Part shown: positions 1 to 7,688 of the stretch, piece by piece
Position numbering within the stretch: the first letter of the stretch is position 1
How the letters are laid out: every line of letters starts with the position of its first letter
Source of the DNA: Bradyrhizobium sp. cir1
GTDB taxonomy: Bacteria; Pseudomonadota; Alphaproteobacteria; Rhizobiales; Xanthobacteraceae
NCBI RefSeq assembly: GCF_014198245.1
Contig: NZ_JACIHE010000008.1
Span: forward strand, 1 to 64,000
Direction: 5' to 3'
Length of the DNA stretch: 64,000 nucleotides
Notes under the pieces: model-generated
Seen by the model: only the letters and a program-made list of their open reading frames with translations
Database searches by the model: none
Told to the model about the DNA's origin: nothing
Program-made: the position numbers and the translations under genes

Positions 1-34
1 CGGGCAACCCCTCGAACAATTGCTCGTCAGCCAT
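1..34 (-). CDS. 5' end of an unidentified gene (partial)
   Basis: An ATG on the minus strand at 34 opens a frame reading MADEQLFEGLP that runs off the left edge. A plausible AGGGG ribosome binding site lies about 8 bases upstream. Only 11 residues are visible, so no function can be given; the call rests on the start and its binding site alone. Confidence 0.35.
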   Translation of the reverse strand, partial: MADEQLFEGLP

Positions 35-432
35 CGTCAGCCCCTGCTTCGCGCGCAACTCCAGCGAATCACAGCATCGCCGCCGTGGCAAATACTGATC
101 CCTACCAAAAGAATCTCACGCTCTGAGGAGGAGCGTAAGCGCCGTCTCGAAGGACGAGGCGTGCGCGCAGGCCGCCGCAACGAGTCATAGCGATAGCCCC
201 GGGGGGAAAACGGGCGAGGGGCGATGGCCCGCGCCAGTCTATGCGCGAACCGCTCGAATGCCGGGGACGGCTCACGCGGAAAATATCTCCATCGCGCGCA
301 TCCCGACGATGGCACTATGCCCCTGTTTTGCCCGACGGGTCAAAGGAAATTCGAGAAATCCGCAAGACCTTGATTTTGCAGCAGCCGGCTACTGTGCATG
401 GGGTTGTTTTTGCAGTTTGTTGTCGCGCCCGG
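35..432. other. Non-coding stretch with a repeat-like tail
   Basis: About 400 bases between the partial gene and the end of the HAD phosphatase gene. I find no convincing gene. The right part (about 317-412) has a small dyad, TTTGCCC-ga-CGGGTCAAA, followed at 389-410 by a 22-base motif (CTACTGTGCATGGGG, then TTGTTTT) that recurs exactly at 45935-45956 upstream of the radical SAM gene. It may be a degenerate interspersed repeat. Confidence 0.5.
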
Positions 433-1185
433 TTACGGCTGCTCCGGCACCAACTCGGTCAGCGAGCGGATGATGCGGTCGGGCTTGACGGTCGAGCCTT
501 CGGGCAGGCCATCGCCATGCACGTCCATCCAGATCGCATAGATGCCGAGTCGCTGCGGCGTCACGACTTCCCATTCGAGGTTATCGCCGATCATCCAGGT
601 GTCTTTGGCGGTGACGCCGAGCGCCTCCATCGCGTGCAGATAGGCGCGCTCCTCGGGCTTGCCGAAGCCGTGTTCGCCCTCGATCTGGATGTGATGGAAG
701 CGGTGCGCCAGCTCGAAACGCTCGACCTTGGCGCGCTGCATGTCGGCGGCGCCGTTGGTCACCAGCGCCAGCTTGATGCCGAGCGCCTTCAGCCTGTCGA
801 TCGCCTCATGCGCGCCGGGGAAGACGAACATCTCCTCCTCGCGATAGGCGGTGAAGCGGTCGGCGAGGCGGATGGCGAGGTCGTCGGGCAGGGCGCGATG
901 GCCGGCCGCCGCAAGCGCGGCAAAGCCGCCCTTGACCGTGAGGTGCCGCGCCTCGGCGAGCTTCATCCGCCACGCGGCTTCCGCATTCGCCCAGAAGTTT
1001 CGCGCGAAAGCCAGCACGGCGGTTGCGACCTGCGCCGGCGGCAGCGGCGCAAGCTCCTCGGCGAACTCGTTCGCGATCGTGTTCCAGGCGATCTCGGGCC
1101 GGCCATAGGCCGACAGGATGGTGTCGTCCATGTCGATCAGCATGGCGCGCGGCAGCGGCCTCACAGCGGGCTTCATCGTCGTCAT
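433..1185 (-). CDS. HAD-superfamily phosphatase
   Basis: A 250-residue cytoplasmic hydrolase of the haloacid dehalogenase superfamily. Motif I is visible as DMDDTILS near residue 18 (nucleophile plus general acid Asp), motif II as LVTNGA, and motif IV as GDNLEWEV. The helical cap sequence between motifs I and II is of the YjjG/nucleotidase-like type, so a small phosphorylated metabolite is the likely substrate; which one cannot be read. The start overlaps the hemF stop as ATGA (1182-1185), so the two genes are translationally coupled; I therefore use 1185 and not a longer upstream frame that would lie inside hemF. Confidence 0.85.
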   Translation of the reverse strand: MTTMKPAVRPLPRAMLIDMDDTILSAYGRPEIAWNTIANEFAEELAPLPPAQVATAVLAFARNFWANAEAAWRMKLAEARHLTVKGGFAALAAAGHRALPDDLAIRLADRFTAYREEEMFVFPGAHEAIDRLKALGIKLALVTNGAADMQRAKVERFELAHRFHHIQIEGEHGFGKPEERAYLHAMEALGVTAKDTWMIGDNLEWEVVTPQRLGIYAIWMDVHGDGLPEGSTVKPDRIIRSLTELVPEQP

Positions 1186-2069
1186 GGCCACTTCACCTCC
1201 GGCGGCAGCGACGACAGGATCGAGTCCACATTGCCGCCGGTCTTGAGCCCGAAGATGGTGCCGCGGTCGTAGAGCAGGTTGAACTCGACATAGCGGCCGC
1301 GCCGGATCAATTGCTCCTCGCGGTCCGCAGCGGTCCAGGCGCTCGCGAAATTGCGCCGGACGATGTCGGGATAGATCTTCAGGAAGGCGCGGCCGACATC
1401 CTGGGTGAAGGCGAGGTCGGCGTCCCAGTCGCCGCTGTCGTGCCAGTCGTAGAAGATGCCGCCGATGCCGCGCGCCTCTTTCCGGTGCGGCAGGTAGAAA
1501 TACTCGTCGCACCATGTCTTGTACTTGTCGTAGTCGGCAACGCCGTTCGGCTGGTTGCAGGCTTCCTTCATCGCGGCATGGAAGGCGATGCTGTCGGCAT
1601 CCTCCTGCGTGCGCCGGCGCTCGAGCACAGGCGTCAGGTCCGCGCCGCCGCCGAACCAGGCTTTGGTGGTGACGACGAAGCGCGTGTTCATGTGCACGGC
1701 CGGGACGTTCGGATTGCGCATGTGCGCGATCAGCGAGATGCCGGACGCCCAGAATTTTGGATCCTCCGCGGCGCCGGGGATCTGCGCGCGAAACTCGGGG
1801 GCGAATTCGCCGTGCACGGTCGAGCAATGCACGCCGACCTTCTCGAACAGCCGGCCATGCATCATCGACATCACGCCGCCACCGCCGGCCGCGCCGGTGT
1901 GGTCGGTGCGCTGCCAGGGCGTGCGCTCGAAGCGGCCGGCCGCGCCGGGATAGAGCGCTTGTGGCGCATCATCCTCGAGGCGCTCGAAGCTCGCGCAGAT
2001 GTCGTCGCGCAAGGTCTCGAACCAGGCGCGGGCGCGGGCCTTGCGGTCTTCGATTATTGAGGCGTCCAT
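1182..2069 (-). CDS. hemF: Aerobic coproporphyrinogen III oxidase
   Basis: Oxygen-dependent oxidative decarboxylation of coproporphyrinogen III to protoporphyrinogen IX in haem synthesis. The 295-residue product is full length for HemF and carries the family blocks VPAVHMNTRFVV, WFGGGADLTP and EARGIGGIFYDWH. I start at MDASIIED (2069); a longer frame would begin inside the interspersed repeat at 2094-2182 and its extra residues (GTAQGRLCPP) are repeat-encoded. First gene of a two-gene unit with the HAD phosphatase. Confidence 0.95.
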   Translation of the reverse strand: MDASIIEDRKARARAWFETLRDDICASFERLEDDAPQALYPGAAGRFERTPWQRTDHTGAAGGGGVMSMMHGRLFEKVGVHCSTVHGEFAPEFRAQIPGAAEDPKFWASGISLIAHMRNPNVPAVHMNTRFVVTTKAWFGGGADLTPVLERRRTQEDADSIAFHAAMKEACNQPNGVADYDKYKTWCDEYFYLPHRKEARGIGGIFYDWHDSGDWDADLAFTQDVGRAFLKIYPDIVRRNFASAWTAADREEQLIRRGRYVEFNLLYDRGTIFGLKTGGNVDSILSSLPPEVKWP

Positions 2070-2093
2070 ATCCAATTCCCGAATCGAGCTGCC

Positions 2094-2182
2094 GTAGGGT
2101 GGGCAAAGGCGCCCTTGCGCCGTGCCCACCTTGTCTTGTTGTGATCCTGATTGGTGGGCACGCTACGCTTTGCCCACCTACG
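2094..2182. repeat. Interspersed palindromic repeat, family A (copy 1)
   Basis: Begins GTAGGGTGGGCAAAGGCGC, ends GCTTTGCCCACCTACG, with internal GTGCCCACC and GGTGGGCAC. The outer ends are inverted repeats and the two halves can fold as nested hairpins. Related copies at 24397-24537, 32202-32322, 35536-35653, 56121-56214 and 63551-63642. Confidence 0.9.
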
Positions 2183-2230
2183 AGACCGAGATCGTAACTA
2201 CCCCTGCGGACCGTAATAGGTAAACCGATC

Positions 2231-2863
2231 CTATCTGATGCCGAGCGATTTATGCGTCTGCACGCTGAGCCGCCATTGCGGATGATGCAGGCAGTAGTCG
2301 ATCGCCCGTGCGGTGTTTTCGGCGACCTCCGGCCCATCCATCGGCTGCAGCGAGAAGCGCTCGAAGGCGAGGCCTTCGAAGGTCTCGGGCAAGGCGAGCG
2401 GCTGGGGGTAGACCAGCTTCAACTCGTGGCCGCGGCGCAGCACGAGCTCGCTGCCGCCCTTGGGGCTGACGCAGATCCAGTCGAGCCCCGCGGGCGGCTC
2501 GATCGTGCCGTTGGTCTCGACGCCGATCTCGAAGCCGCGCGCATGGAGCGCCGCGATCAGGGCGTCGTCGACCTGGAGCAGTGGCTCGCCGCCGGTCAGC
2601 ACCACGTAGCGGTTCTCGGCGCTGGCGGTCCATTGCGCAGCGATGGTGTCGGCGAGGTCCGCAGCCGAGGCGTAACGGCCGCCGAGCGTGCCGTCGGTGC
2701 CAACGAAATCCGTGTCGCAGAACTTGCAGGTCGCTGACTGCCGGTCGGCTTCGCGGCCGCTCCAGAGGTTGCAGCCGGCAAAGCGGCAGAACACCGACGC
2801 GCGCCCGGCCTGGGCGCCTTCGCCTTGCAGGGTCAGGAAGATCTCCTTGACCGCGTAACTCAC
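2231..2863 (-). CDS. queE: 7-carboxy-7-deazaguanine synthase
   Basis: Radical SAM enzyme converting 6-carboxytetrahydropterin to 7-carboxy-7-deazaguanine in queuosine (preQ0) synthesis. 210 residues. Cysteines 31, 46 and 49 give the CX14CX2C spacing of a QueE subgroup in place of the usual CX3CX2C; FLTLQGEG at the N-terminus and TGGEPLLQ in the middle are typical. It lies 10 bp downstream of trmL, another tRNA wobble-base modification gene, on the same strand. No other que genes are in the window. Confidence 0.93.
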   Translation of the reverse strand: MSYAVKEIFLTLQGEGAQAGRASVFCRFAGCNLWSGREADRQSATCKFCDTDFVGTDGTLGGRYASAADLADTIAAQWTASAENRYVVLTGGEPLLQVDDALIAALHARGFEIGVETNGTIEPPAGLDWICVSPKGGSELVLRRGHELKLVYPQPLALPETFEGLAFERFSLQPMDGPEVAENTARAIDYCLHHPQWRLSVQTHKSLGIR

Positions 2864-2873
2864 TCGTCTCTCC

Positions 2874-3356
2874 TCAATCCTGTGGGCCGCAATCCTGTGG
2901 ACCGCTCGGGTTCCGGACCTGCCGCAGCGCCTCGCCTGCGGCCATCGCGGCGGTCATGGCGACATTGAGCGATCGCAGCCCCGCATTGATCGGGATCACC
3001 AGCCGCGCATCGGCGGCCTCGACCACCGCGTCGGTGACGCCGGCGCTCTCGCGCCCGAATAGCAGGATGTCCGACGTCTGGTAACGAAAATCGCGGTAGT
3101 CGGTGGCGGCCCTGGTGGTGAACAGCAGCAGGCGGTAGCCTTGGCCTGCGCGCCAGTCCTCGAATTTCGCCCAGGAGTCGTGACGGGTCACGCTGACATG
3201 GGCGAGGTAATCCATTCCCGCCCGGCGGAACGCACGGTCGGAGACCGGGAACCCCGCCGGTTCGATGATATGGGCGGCCATCCCCAGGCAGGCGCACAGC
3301 CGGAGAATCGTGCCGGTGTTCTGGGGGATGTCGGGCTGGAAAAGCGCTATCTGCAT
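2874..3356 (-). CDS. trmL: tRNA (cytidine(34)-2'-O)-methyltransferase
   Basis: SPOUT-fold methyltransferase that modifies the wobble ribose of tRNA-Leu isoacceptors with S-adenosylmethionine. 160 residues from MQIALFQPDIPQNTG; knot motifs FGRESAGV and IPINAGLRSLNVA are intact near the C-terminus. I prefer the start at 3356 because it matches the family N-terminus; a longer frame adds an unrelated arginine-rich leader. Promoter distal partner is queE; the gene is divergent from fbcF. Confidence 0.93.
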   Translation of the reverse strand: MQIALFQPDIPQNTGTILRLCACLGMAAHIIEPAGFPVSDRAFRRAGMDYLAHVSVTRHDSWAKFEDWRAGQGYRLLLFTTRAATDYRDFRYQTSDILLFGRESAGVTDAVVEAADARLVIPINAGLRSLNVAMTAAMAAGEALRQVRNPSGPQDCGPQD

Positions 3357-3637
3357 GGGCGGCGGCGGGTTGGTTGCGGGCCGGAAATGTCTCAATAAAA
3401 CATCGCCCGCCCGGGAATTCGTGCATTGCACGCTTCCCCGCCGTTAGCGGGCTTGCGCTCGCCCGGCAAGGGTGCCAATAGAACGATTCTGGACTGCTGT
3501 TTTCGCCTTGTTTTGGTGGGGACGAGCGAAGTTCTGCCGCCGCGGGGGGCCGCGGGCGCCGGCAGCACTGTTCTGGGGACCTTTGGGGGGCTCCCGGAGC
3601 GGTTCCACCGGCAGCATAAGAAGAAAGGGTTGGAATC

Positions 3638-4168
3638 GTGACGACAGCGTCTTCGGCGGACCATCCGACACGCCGTGATTTCTTATTCGTTGCAACCGGG
3701 GCAGCTGCAGCAGTAGGGGGCGCGGCCGCGCTCTGGCCCTTCATCTCGCAAATGAATCCTGATGCCTCGACCATCGCCGCCGGTGCGCCGATCGAGGTCG
3801 ATCTCAGCCCGATCGCCGAGGGCCAGGACATCAAGGTGTTCTGGCGCGGCAAGCCGATCTACATCAGCCACCGCACCAAGAAGCAGATCGACGAGGCGCG
3901 CGCCGTCAACGTGGCGAGCCTGCCCGATCCGCAGTCCGACGAGGCCCGGGTCAAGTCCGGTCACGAGCAGTGGCTGGTCGTGATCGGCATCTGCACCCAT
4001 CTCGGCTGCATCCCGATCGCCCACGAAGGCAATTACGACGGGTTCTTCTGCCCCTGCCATGGTTCGCAGTACGATTCGTCCGGCCGCATCCGCCAGGGGC
4101 CCGCGCCCGCGAACCTGCCGGTGCCGCCGTACCAGTTCGTTTCCGACACCAAAATCCAGATCGGCTGA
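3638..4168 (+). CDS. fbcF: Ubiquinol-cytochrome c reductase, Rieske iron-sulfur subunit
   Basis: 176-residue Rieske protein of the bc1 complex; passes an electron from ubiquinol to cytochrome c1 on the periplasmic side. An uncleaved-type twin-arginine signal (TRRDFLF, residues 11-17) precedes one transmembrane segment. The [2Fe-2S] ligands are C119/H121 (CTHLGC) and C138/H141 (CPCHGS), with C124 and C140 able to form the disulfide. 63 bp upstream of fbcH in the classical bradyrhizobial fbcFH operon. Also called petA. Confidence 0.97.
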   Translation: MTTASSADHPTRRDFLFVATGAAAAVGGAAALWPFISQMNPDASTIAAGAPIEVDLSPIAEGQDIKVFWRGKPIYISHRTKKQIDEARAVNVASLPDPQSDEARVKSGHEQWLVVIGICTHLGCIPIAHEGNYDGFFCPCHGSQYDSSGRIRQGPAPANLPVPPYQFVSDTKIQIG

Positions 4169-4231
4169 GCTTCGGACCTTTGTCCGAAGCTTCACGCCGT
4201 CTCGTCGTAGTTATTTCCTCAGGATCGCATC

Positions 4232-6295
4232 ATGAGCGGACCATCCGACTACCAGCCGAGCAATCCGGCCCTGCAATGGATCGAGCGGCGCCTGCCGATC
4301 CTCGGCCTCATGCACTCTTCCTTCGTCGCCTATCCCACCCCGCGCAACCTGAACTACTGGTGGACCTTCGGCGCCATCCTCTCCTTCATGCTGGGGATGC
4401 AGATCCTGACCGGCGTGATCCTGGCGATGCACTACACGCCAAATGCCGATCTCGCCTTCAAGTCGGTCGAGCTGATCGTCCGTGACGTGAACTACGGCTG
4501 GCTGCTGCGCAACATGCACGCGGTCGGTGCCTCGATGTTCTTCGTCGCCGTCTACGTCCACATGTTCCGCGGCCTTTACTACGGGTCGTACAAGGAGCCA
4601 CGCGAGGTGCTGTGGATCCTCGGCGTCATCATCTACCTGCTGATGATGGCAACCGGCTTCATGGGCTACGTGCTGCCCTGGGGCCAGATGAGCTTCTGGG
4701 GCGCCACCGTCATCACCAATTTGTTCTCCGCCATTCCCTATGTCGGCGAGAGCATCGTGACGCTCTTGTGGGGCGGCTATTCGGTCGGCAACCCGACGCT
4801 GAACCGCTTCTTCTCGCTGCACTATCTCTTGCCGTTCCTGATCGCGGGCGTCGTCGTGCTGCATGTCTGGGCGCTGCACGTCGCCGGCCAGAACAATCCT
4901 GACGGCGTCGAGCCGAAGACGGAAAAGGACACGGTGCCGTTCACGCCGCACGCGACCATCAAGGACATGTTCGGCGTCGCCTGCTTCATGCTGCTCTACG
5001 CCTGGTTCATCTTCTACATGCCGAACTATCTCGGCGACGCCGACAACTACATCCCGGCGAACCCGGGCGTGACGCCGCCGCACATCGTGCCGGAATGGTA
5101 CTACCTGCCGTTCTACGCGATCCTGCGCTCGATTCCGAACAAGCTCGCGGGTGTCATCGCGATGTTCGGGGCGATCATCATCCTGTGCTTCCTGCCTTGG
5201 CTCGATGCCGCCAAGACCAGGTCGTCGAAGTACCGCCCGCTGGCCAAGCAGTTTTTCTGGATCTTCGTCGTGGTCTGCATCCTGCTCGGCTATCTCGGCG
5301 CGCAGCCGCCGGAGGGCATCTACGTGGTCGCCGGCCGCGTCCTGACGGTCTGCTACTTCGCCTACTTCCTGATCGTGCTGCCGCTGCTCTCGCGCATCGA
5401 GACGCCGCGGCCGGTGCCGAACTCGATCTCGGAGGCGATCCTCGCCAAGGGCGGCAAGGCCGTGGCCTCCGTCGCGGTCGCGCTGGTTGCCGCCGGCGCG
5501 CTGTTCCTCGGCAGCCTGCAGGACGCGCGCGCCTCCGAGGGCAGCGACAAGCCGCCGGGCAACAAATGGTCGTTCTCAGGTCCCTTCGGCAAGTTCGACC
5601 GCGGCGCGCTCCAGCGCGGCCTGAAGGTCTACAAGGAAGTCTGCGCCAGCTGCCACGGCCTGTCCTATGTCGCCTTCCGCAACCTCGCGGAGGCCGGCGG
5701 TCCCGGCTACTCGGTGGCGCAGGCGGCGGCGTTTGCCTCCGAGTACAAGATCAAGGACGGTCCGAACGACGCGGGCGACATGTTCGAGCGCCCGGGTCGG
5801 GCAGCCGACTACTTCCCCTCGCCGTTCCCGAACGAGCAGGCCGCGCGTGCAGCGAACGGCGGCGCGGCGCCGCCCGACCTGTCGCTGATCACCAAGGCGC
5901 GCTCCTACGGCCGCGGCTTCCCCTGGTTCATCTTCGACTTCTTCACCCAGTACCAGGAGCAGGGCCCGGACTACGTCGCGGCGGTGCTCCAGGGGTTTGA
6001 CGATCACGTGCCGGAGGGTGTCACCATCCCGGAGGGCTCGTACTTCAACAAGTACTTCCCCGGCCACGCCATCAAGATGCCGAAGCCGCTCAGCGACGGC
6101 CAGGTGACCTATGACGACGGCTCGCCGACCACGGTCGCGCAATATTCCAAGGACGTCACCACGTTCCTGATGTGGACCGCCGAGCCGCACATGGAAGCGC
6201 GCAAGCGCCTGGGCTTCCAGGTGTTCGTGTTCCTGATCATCTTCGCCGGCCTGATGTACTTCACCAAGAAGAAGGTCTGGGCCGACTCGCACTGA
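4232..6295 (+). CDS. fbcH: Cytochrome b / cytochrome c1 fusion precursor
   Basis: A single 687-residue polyprotein. Residues about 1-405 are cytochrome b: paired haem histidines in the HAVGASMFFVAVYVHMF and HYLLPF...LHVWALH helices and the Qo-site PEWY motif (VPEWYYLPFYAI). A hydrophobic stretch around residues 408-428 ending ARAS is the internal signal peptide for the c1 half, which has the haem motif CASCH and a C-terminal anchor (VFVFLIIFAGLMYF). In Bradyrhizobium japonicum the precursor is known to be cleaved into separate b and c1 subunits. No stop or restart separates the halves here. Confidence 0.97.
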   Translation: MSGPSDYQPSNPALQWIERRLPILGLMHSSFVAYPTPRNLNYWWTFGAILSFMLGMQILTGVILAMHYTPNADLAFKSVELIVRDVNYGWLLRNMHAVGASMFFVAVYVHMFRGLYYGSYKEPREVLWILGVIIYLLMMATGFMGYVLPWGQMSFWGATVITNLFSAIPYVGESIVTLLWGGYSVGNPTLNRFFSLHYLLPFLIAGVVVLHVWALHVAGQNNPDGVEPKTEKDTVPFTPHATIKDMFGVACFMLLYAWFIFYMPNYLGDADNYIPANPGVTPPHIVPEWYYLPFYAILRSIPNKLAGVIAMFGAIIILCFLPWLDAAKTRSSKYRPLAKQFFWIFVVVCILLGYLGAQPPEGIYVVAGRVLTVCYFAYFLIVLPLLSRIETPRPVPNSISEAILAKGGKAVASVAVALVAAGALFLGSLQDARASEGSDKPPGNKWSFSGPFGKFDRGALQRGLKVYKEVCASCHGLSYVAFRNLAEAGGPGYSVAQAAAFASEYKIKDGPNDAGDMFERPGRAADYFPSPFPNEQAARAANGGAAPPDLSLITKARSYGRGFPWFIFDFFTQYQEQGPDYVAAVLQGFDDHVPEGVTIPEGSYFNKYFPGHAIKMPKPLSDGQVTYDDGSPTTVAQYSKDVTTFLMWTAEPHMEARKRLGFQVFVFLIIFAGLMYFTKKKVWADSH

Positions 6296-6320
6296 GAGGC
6301 GCGAGACGAGACGAAATGGA

Positions 6321-6345
6321 AAAGCCCCCGCAAGGGGGCTTTTTT
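6321..6345 (+). terminator. Intrinsic terminator of fbcFH
   Basis: AAAGCCCCC, loop GCAA, GGGGGCTTTTTT: a 9-bp GC-rich stem with a T run, 25 bp after the fbcH stop. The only textbook rho-independent terminator I found in the window. Confidence 0.95.
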
Positions 6346-6354
6346 GTTGGGCGG

Positions 6355-6453
6355 TCATTCCGGGGCGCGCGATAGCGCGAACTATGGTGCGCGATTGCGC
6401 ACCTGAGAATCTCGAGATTCCGGGTTCGGTGCTGCGCACCGCCCCGGAATGAC
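6355..6453. repeat. Interspersed palindromic repeat, family C (copy 1)
   Basis: Outer ends ATTCCGGGGCG and CGCCCCGGAATGAC are inverted; internal GGTGCGCGATTGCGCACC and CTCGAGATTCCGGG form further hairpins. Copies at 13581-13660 and, as a half, 63657-63699. Confidence 0.9.
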
Positions 6454-6533
6454 GAGAGTGTGGATTGCTTCACACGACCGCACCGGCCAAAATACCCTCA
6501 ACCGCTCCCCCCAGAAACTCACCGGAGGACACC

Positions 6534-7208
6534 ATGGGAACCGCCATCACCTTCAAGCGCCCGGATGGCAAGGACGCCTCGGGCTATCTCGCCAATGCCG
6601 CGCGCGGCAACGCGCCGGGCGTGGTCGTGATCCAGGAATGGTGGGGCCTGTCGGACCAGATCAAGGGCCTGTGCGACCGCTTTGCACTGGCCGGCTTCGA
6701 TGCGCTGGCGCCCGATCTCTACAAGGGCAAGGTGGTGCCCTATCACGACATGGACGCGGCCGGGAAGGAGATGAACTCGCTCGACTTCATGGACGCCACC
6801 ACGCAGACCGTGCGCGGCGCCACGCAGTATCTGTCGCGCAACGGCGCCAAGGTCGGGCTCACAGGCTTCTGCCTCGGCGGCGCTGTCACCATCATCGGCG
6901 CGACCAAGATCCCGGAGCTTGCGGCCGGCGTCGTGTTCTACGGCATCCCGCCGGAGCAGGCGGCCAAGCCCGCCGACGTCAAGATCCCGCTCCAGGCCCA
7001 TTTCGCCAACAAGGACGATTGGTGCACGCCGGACCTGGTCGACGGCTTCGAAAAGGCGATGAAGGCCGCCGGCAAGTCGCTGGAGCTGTTCCGCTATGAC
7101 GCCGAGCACGCCTTCGTCAACGAGCAGCGCCAGGCCGTGCACGACCGCGAAGCTGCCGAACTCGCCTGGGGTAGGGCGACGGAGTTTTTCAGGAAGCATT
7201 TGGGGTAG
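6534..7208 (+). CDS. Dienelactone hydrolase family protein
   Basis: 224-residue alpha/beta-hydrolase of the DLH family. VIQEWWGL and GLCDRFALAGFDALAPDLY are characteristic, and the nucleophile elbow is GFCLGG with cysteine in place of serine. The catalytic Asp and His regions are NKDDWCTP and DAEHAF. True carboxymethylenebutenolidase activity is possible but no chlorocatechol genes are nearby, so a general housekeeping esterase role is as likely. Start chosen at 6534, preceded by CCGGAGGACACC. Confidence 0.9.
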   Translation: MGTAITFKRPDGKDASGYLANAARGNAPGVVVIQEWWGLSDQIKGLCDRFALAGFDALAPDLYKGKVVPYHDMDAAGKEMNSLDFMDATTQTVRGATQYLSRNGAKVGLTGFCLGGAVTIIGATKIPELAAGVVFYGIPPEQAAKPADVKIPLQAHFANKDDWCTPDLVDGFEKAMKAAGKSLELFRYDAEHAFVNEQRQAVHDREAAELAWGRATEFFRKHLG

Positions 7209-7212
7209 GGGT

Positions 7213-7374
7213 GTGAAGGACAAATCTGAAGCCGATGTGCAGTTGGAGCGCAAGGTCTTCAAGGTCCCAGAGGATCATCGAGCAGCCGTCCTCGAAGGCC
7301 TCCGCGAGGCGGACCGAGGCGAGTTTGCGAGCGATGCAGAGATGGCCGCGCTGTGGAGGCGGTGCGGCCTCTAG
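7213..7374 (+). CDS. Small antitoxin-like protein
   Basis: A 53-residue frame with a GTG start 4 bases after the hydrolase stop (a run of G in between gives a weak binding site). The tail, LEGLREADRGEFASDAEMAAL, resembles the C-terminal toxin-binding region of ParD/CopG-type antitoxins (xxGLxxADxGxFxSdeE). No toxin gene follows: the next sequence is a palindromic repeat and then the trp leader. It may be an orphan antitoxin or a remnant. Confidence 0.45.
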   Translation: MKDKSEADVQLERKVFKVPEDHRAAVLEGLREADRGEFASDAEMAALWRRCGL

Positions 7375-7376
7375 CC

Positions 7377-7463
7377 CGTAGCCCGGATGGAGCCCAGCGC
7401 CATCCGAGGACTTTCCCATTGTGGCACGAACCCCGGATTGCGCTGCGCTCCATCCGGGCTACT
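7377..7463. repeat. Interspersed palindromic repeat, family F
   Basis: GTAGCCCGGATGGAG at the left and CTCCATCCGGGCTAC at the right form a 15-base inverted repeat around ATCCGAGG and CCCCGGAT. Single full copy in this window. Confidence 0.85.
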
Positions 7464-7513
7464 GCCTCGCCCCACCCTTGACGCCGCCCCCTTGCCATGG
7501 TGAGTATCGCCCC

Positions 7514-7561
7514 ATGAGCACCGCCGTCCGCCCAGTCCGTCTTTGGTGGCGCACCTCCTGA
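7514..7561 (+). CDS. trpL: trp leader peptide
   Basis: A 15-codon frame, MSTAVRPVRLWWRTS, 127 bp before trpE(G), with tandem tryptophan codons at 7544-7549 followed closely by a stop. This is the layout of a ribosome-sensing attenuator. Rhizobial trpE(G) genes are known to be controlled this way. Too short to be found by ordinary gene calling. Confidence 0.85.
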   Translation: MSTAVRPVRLWWRTS

Positions 7562-7637
7562 CGAGGTGGCCGGTGCGATTTCTTTCCCCAAAATCGTCGA
7601 AGGTCGCCAGCACAGCGCGGCGGCCTGATCGTTTGTC
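7552..7637 (+). promoter_or_regulatory. trp transcription attenuator
   Basis: Alternative hairpins downstream of the Trp codons. 1:2 pairs CACCTC (7552-7557) with GAGGTG (7563-7568). 2:3, the antiterminator, pairs GGTGGCC (7565-7571) with GGTCGCC (7602-7608) and CGATTT (7576-7581) with AAATCG (7591-7596). 3:4, the terminator, pairs AGGTCGCC (7601-7608) with GGCGGCCT (7619-7626), followed by a weak T-rich tail. A ribosome stalled at 7544-7549 would cover strand 1 and favour 2:3. Confidence 0.8.
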
Positions 7638-7688
7638 CTGTGTGGCGTTCCCTCGGCAAGTCTCGTAAGAGGACCCCAAGAGGATCAC

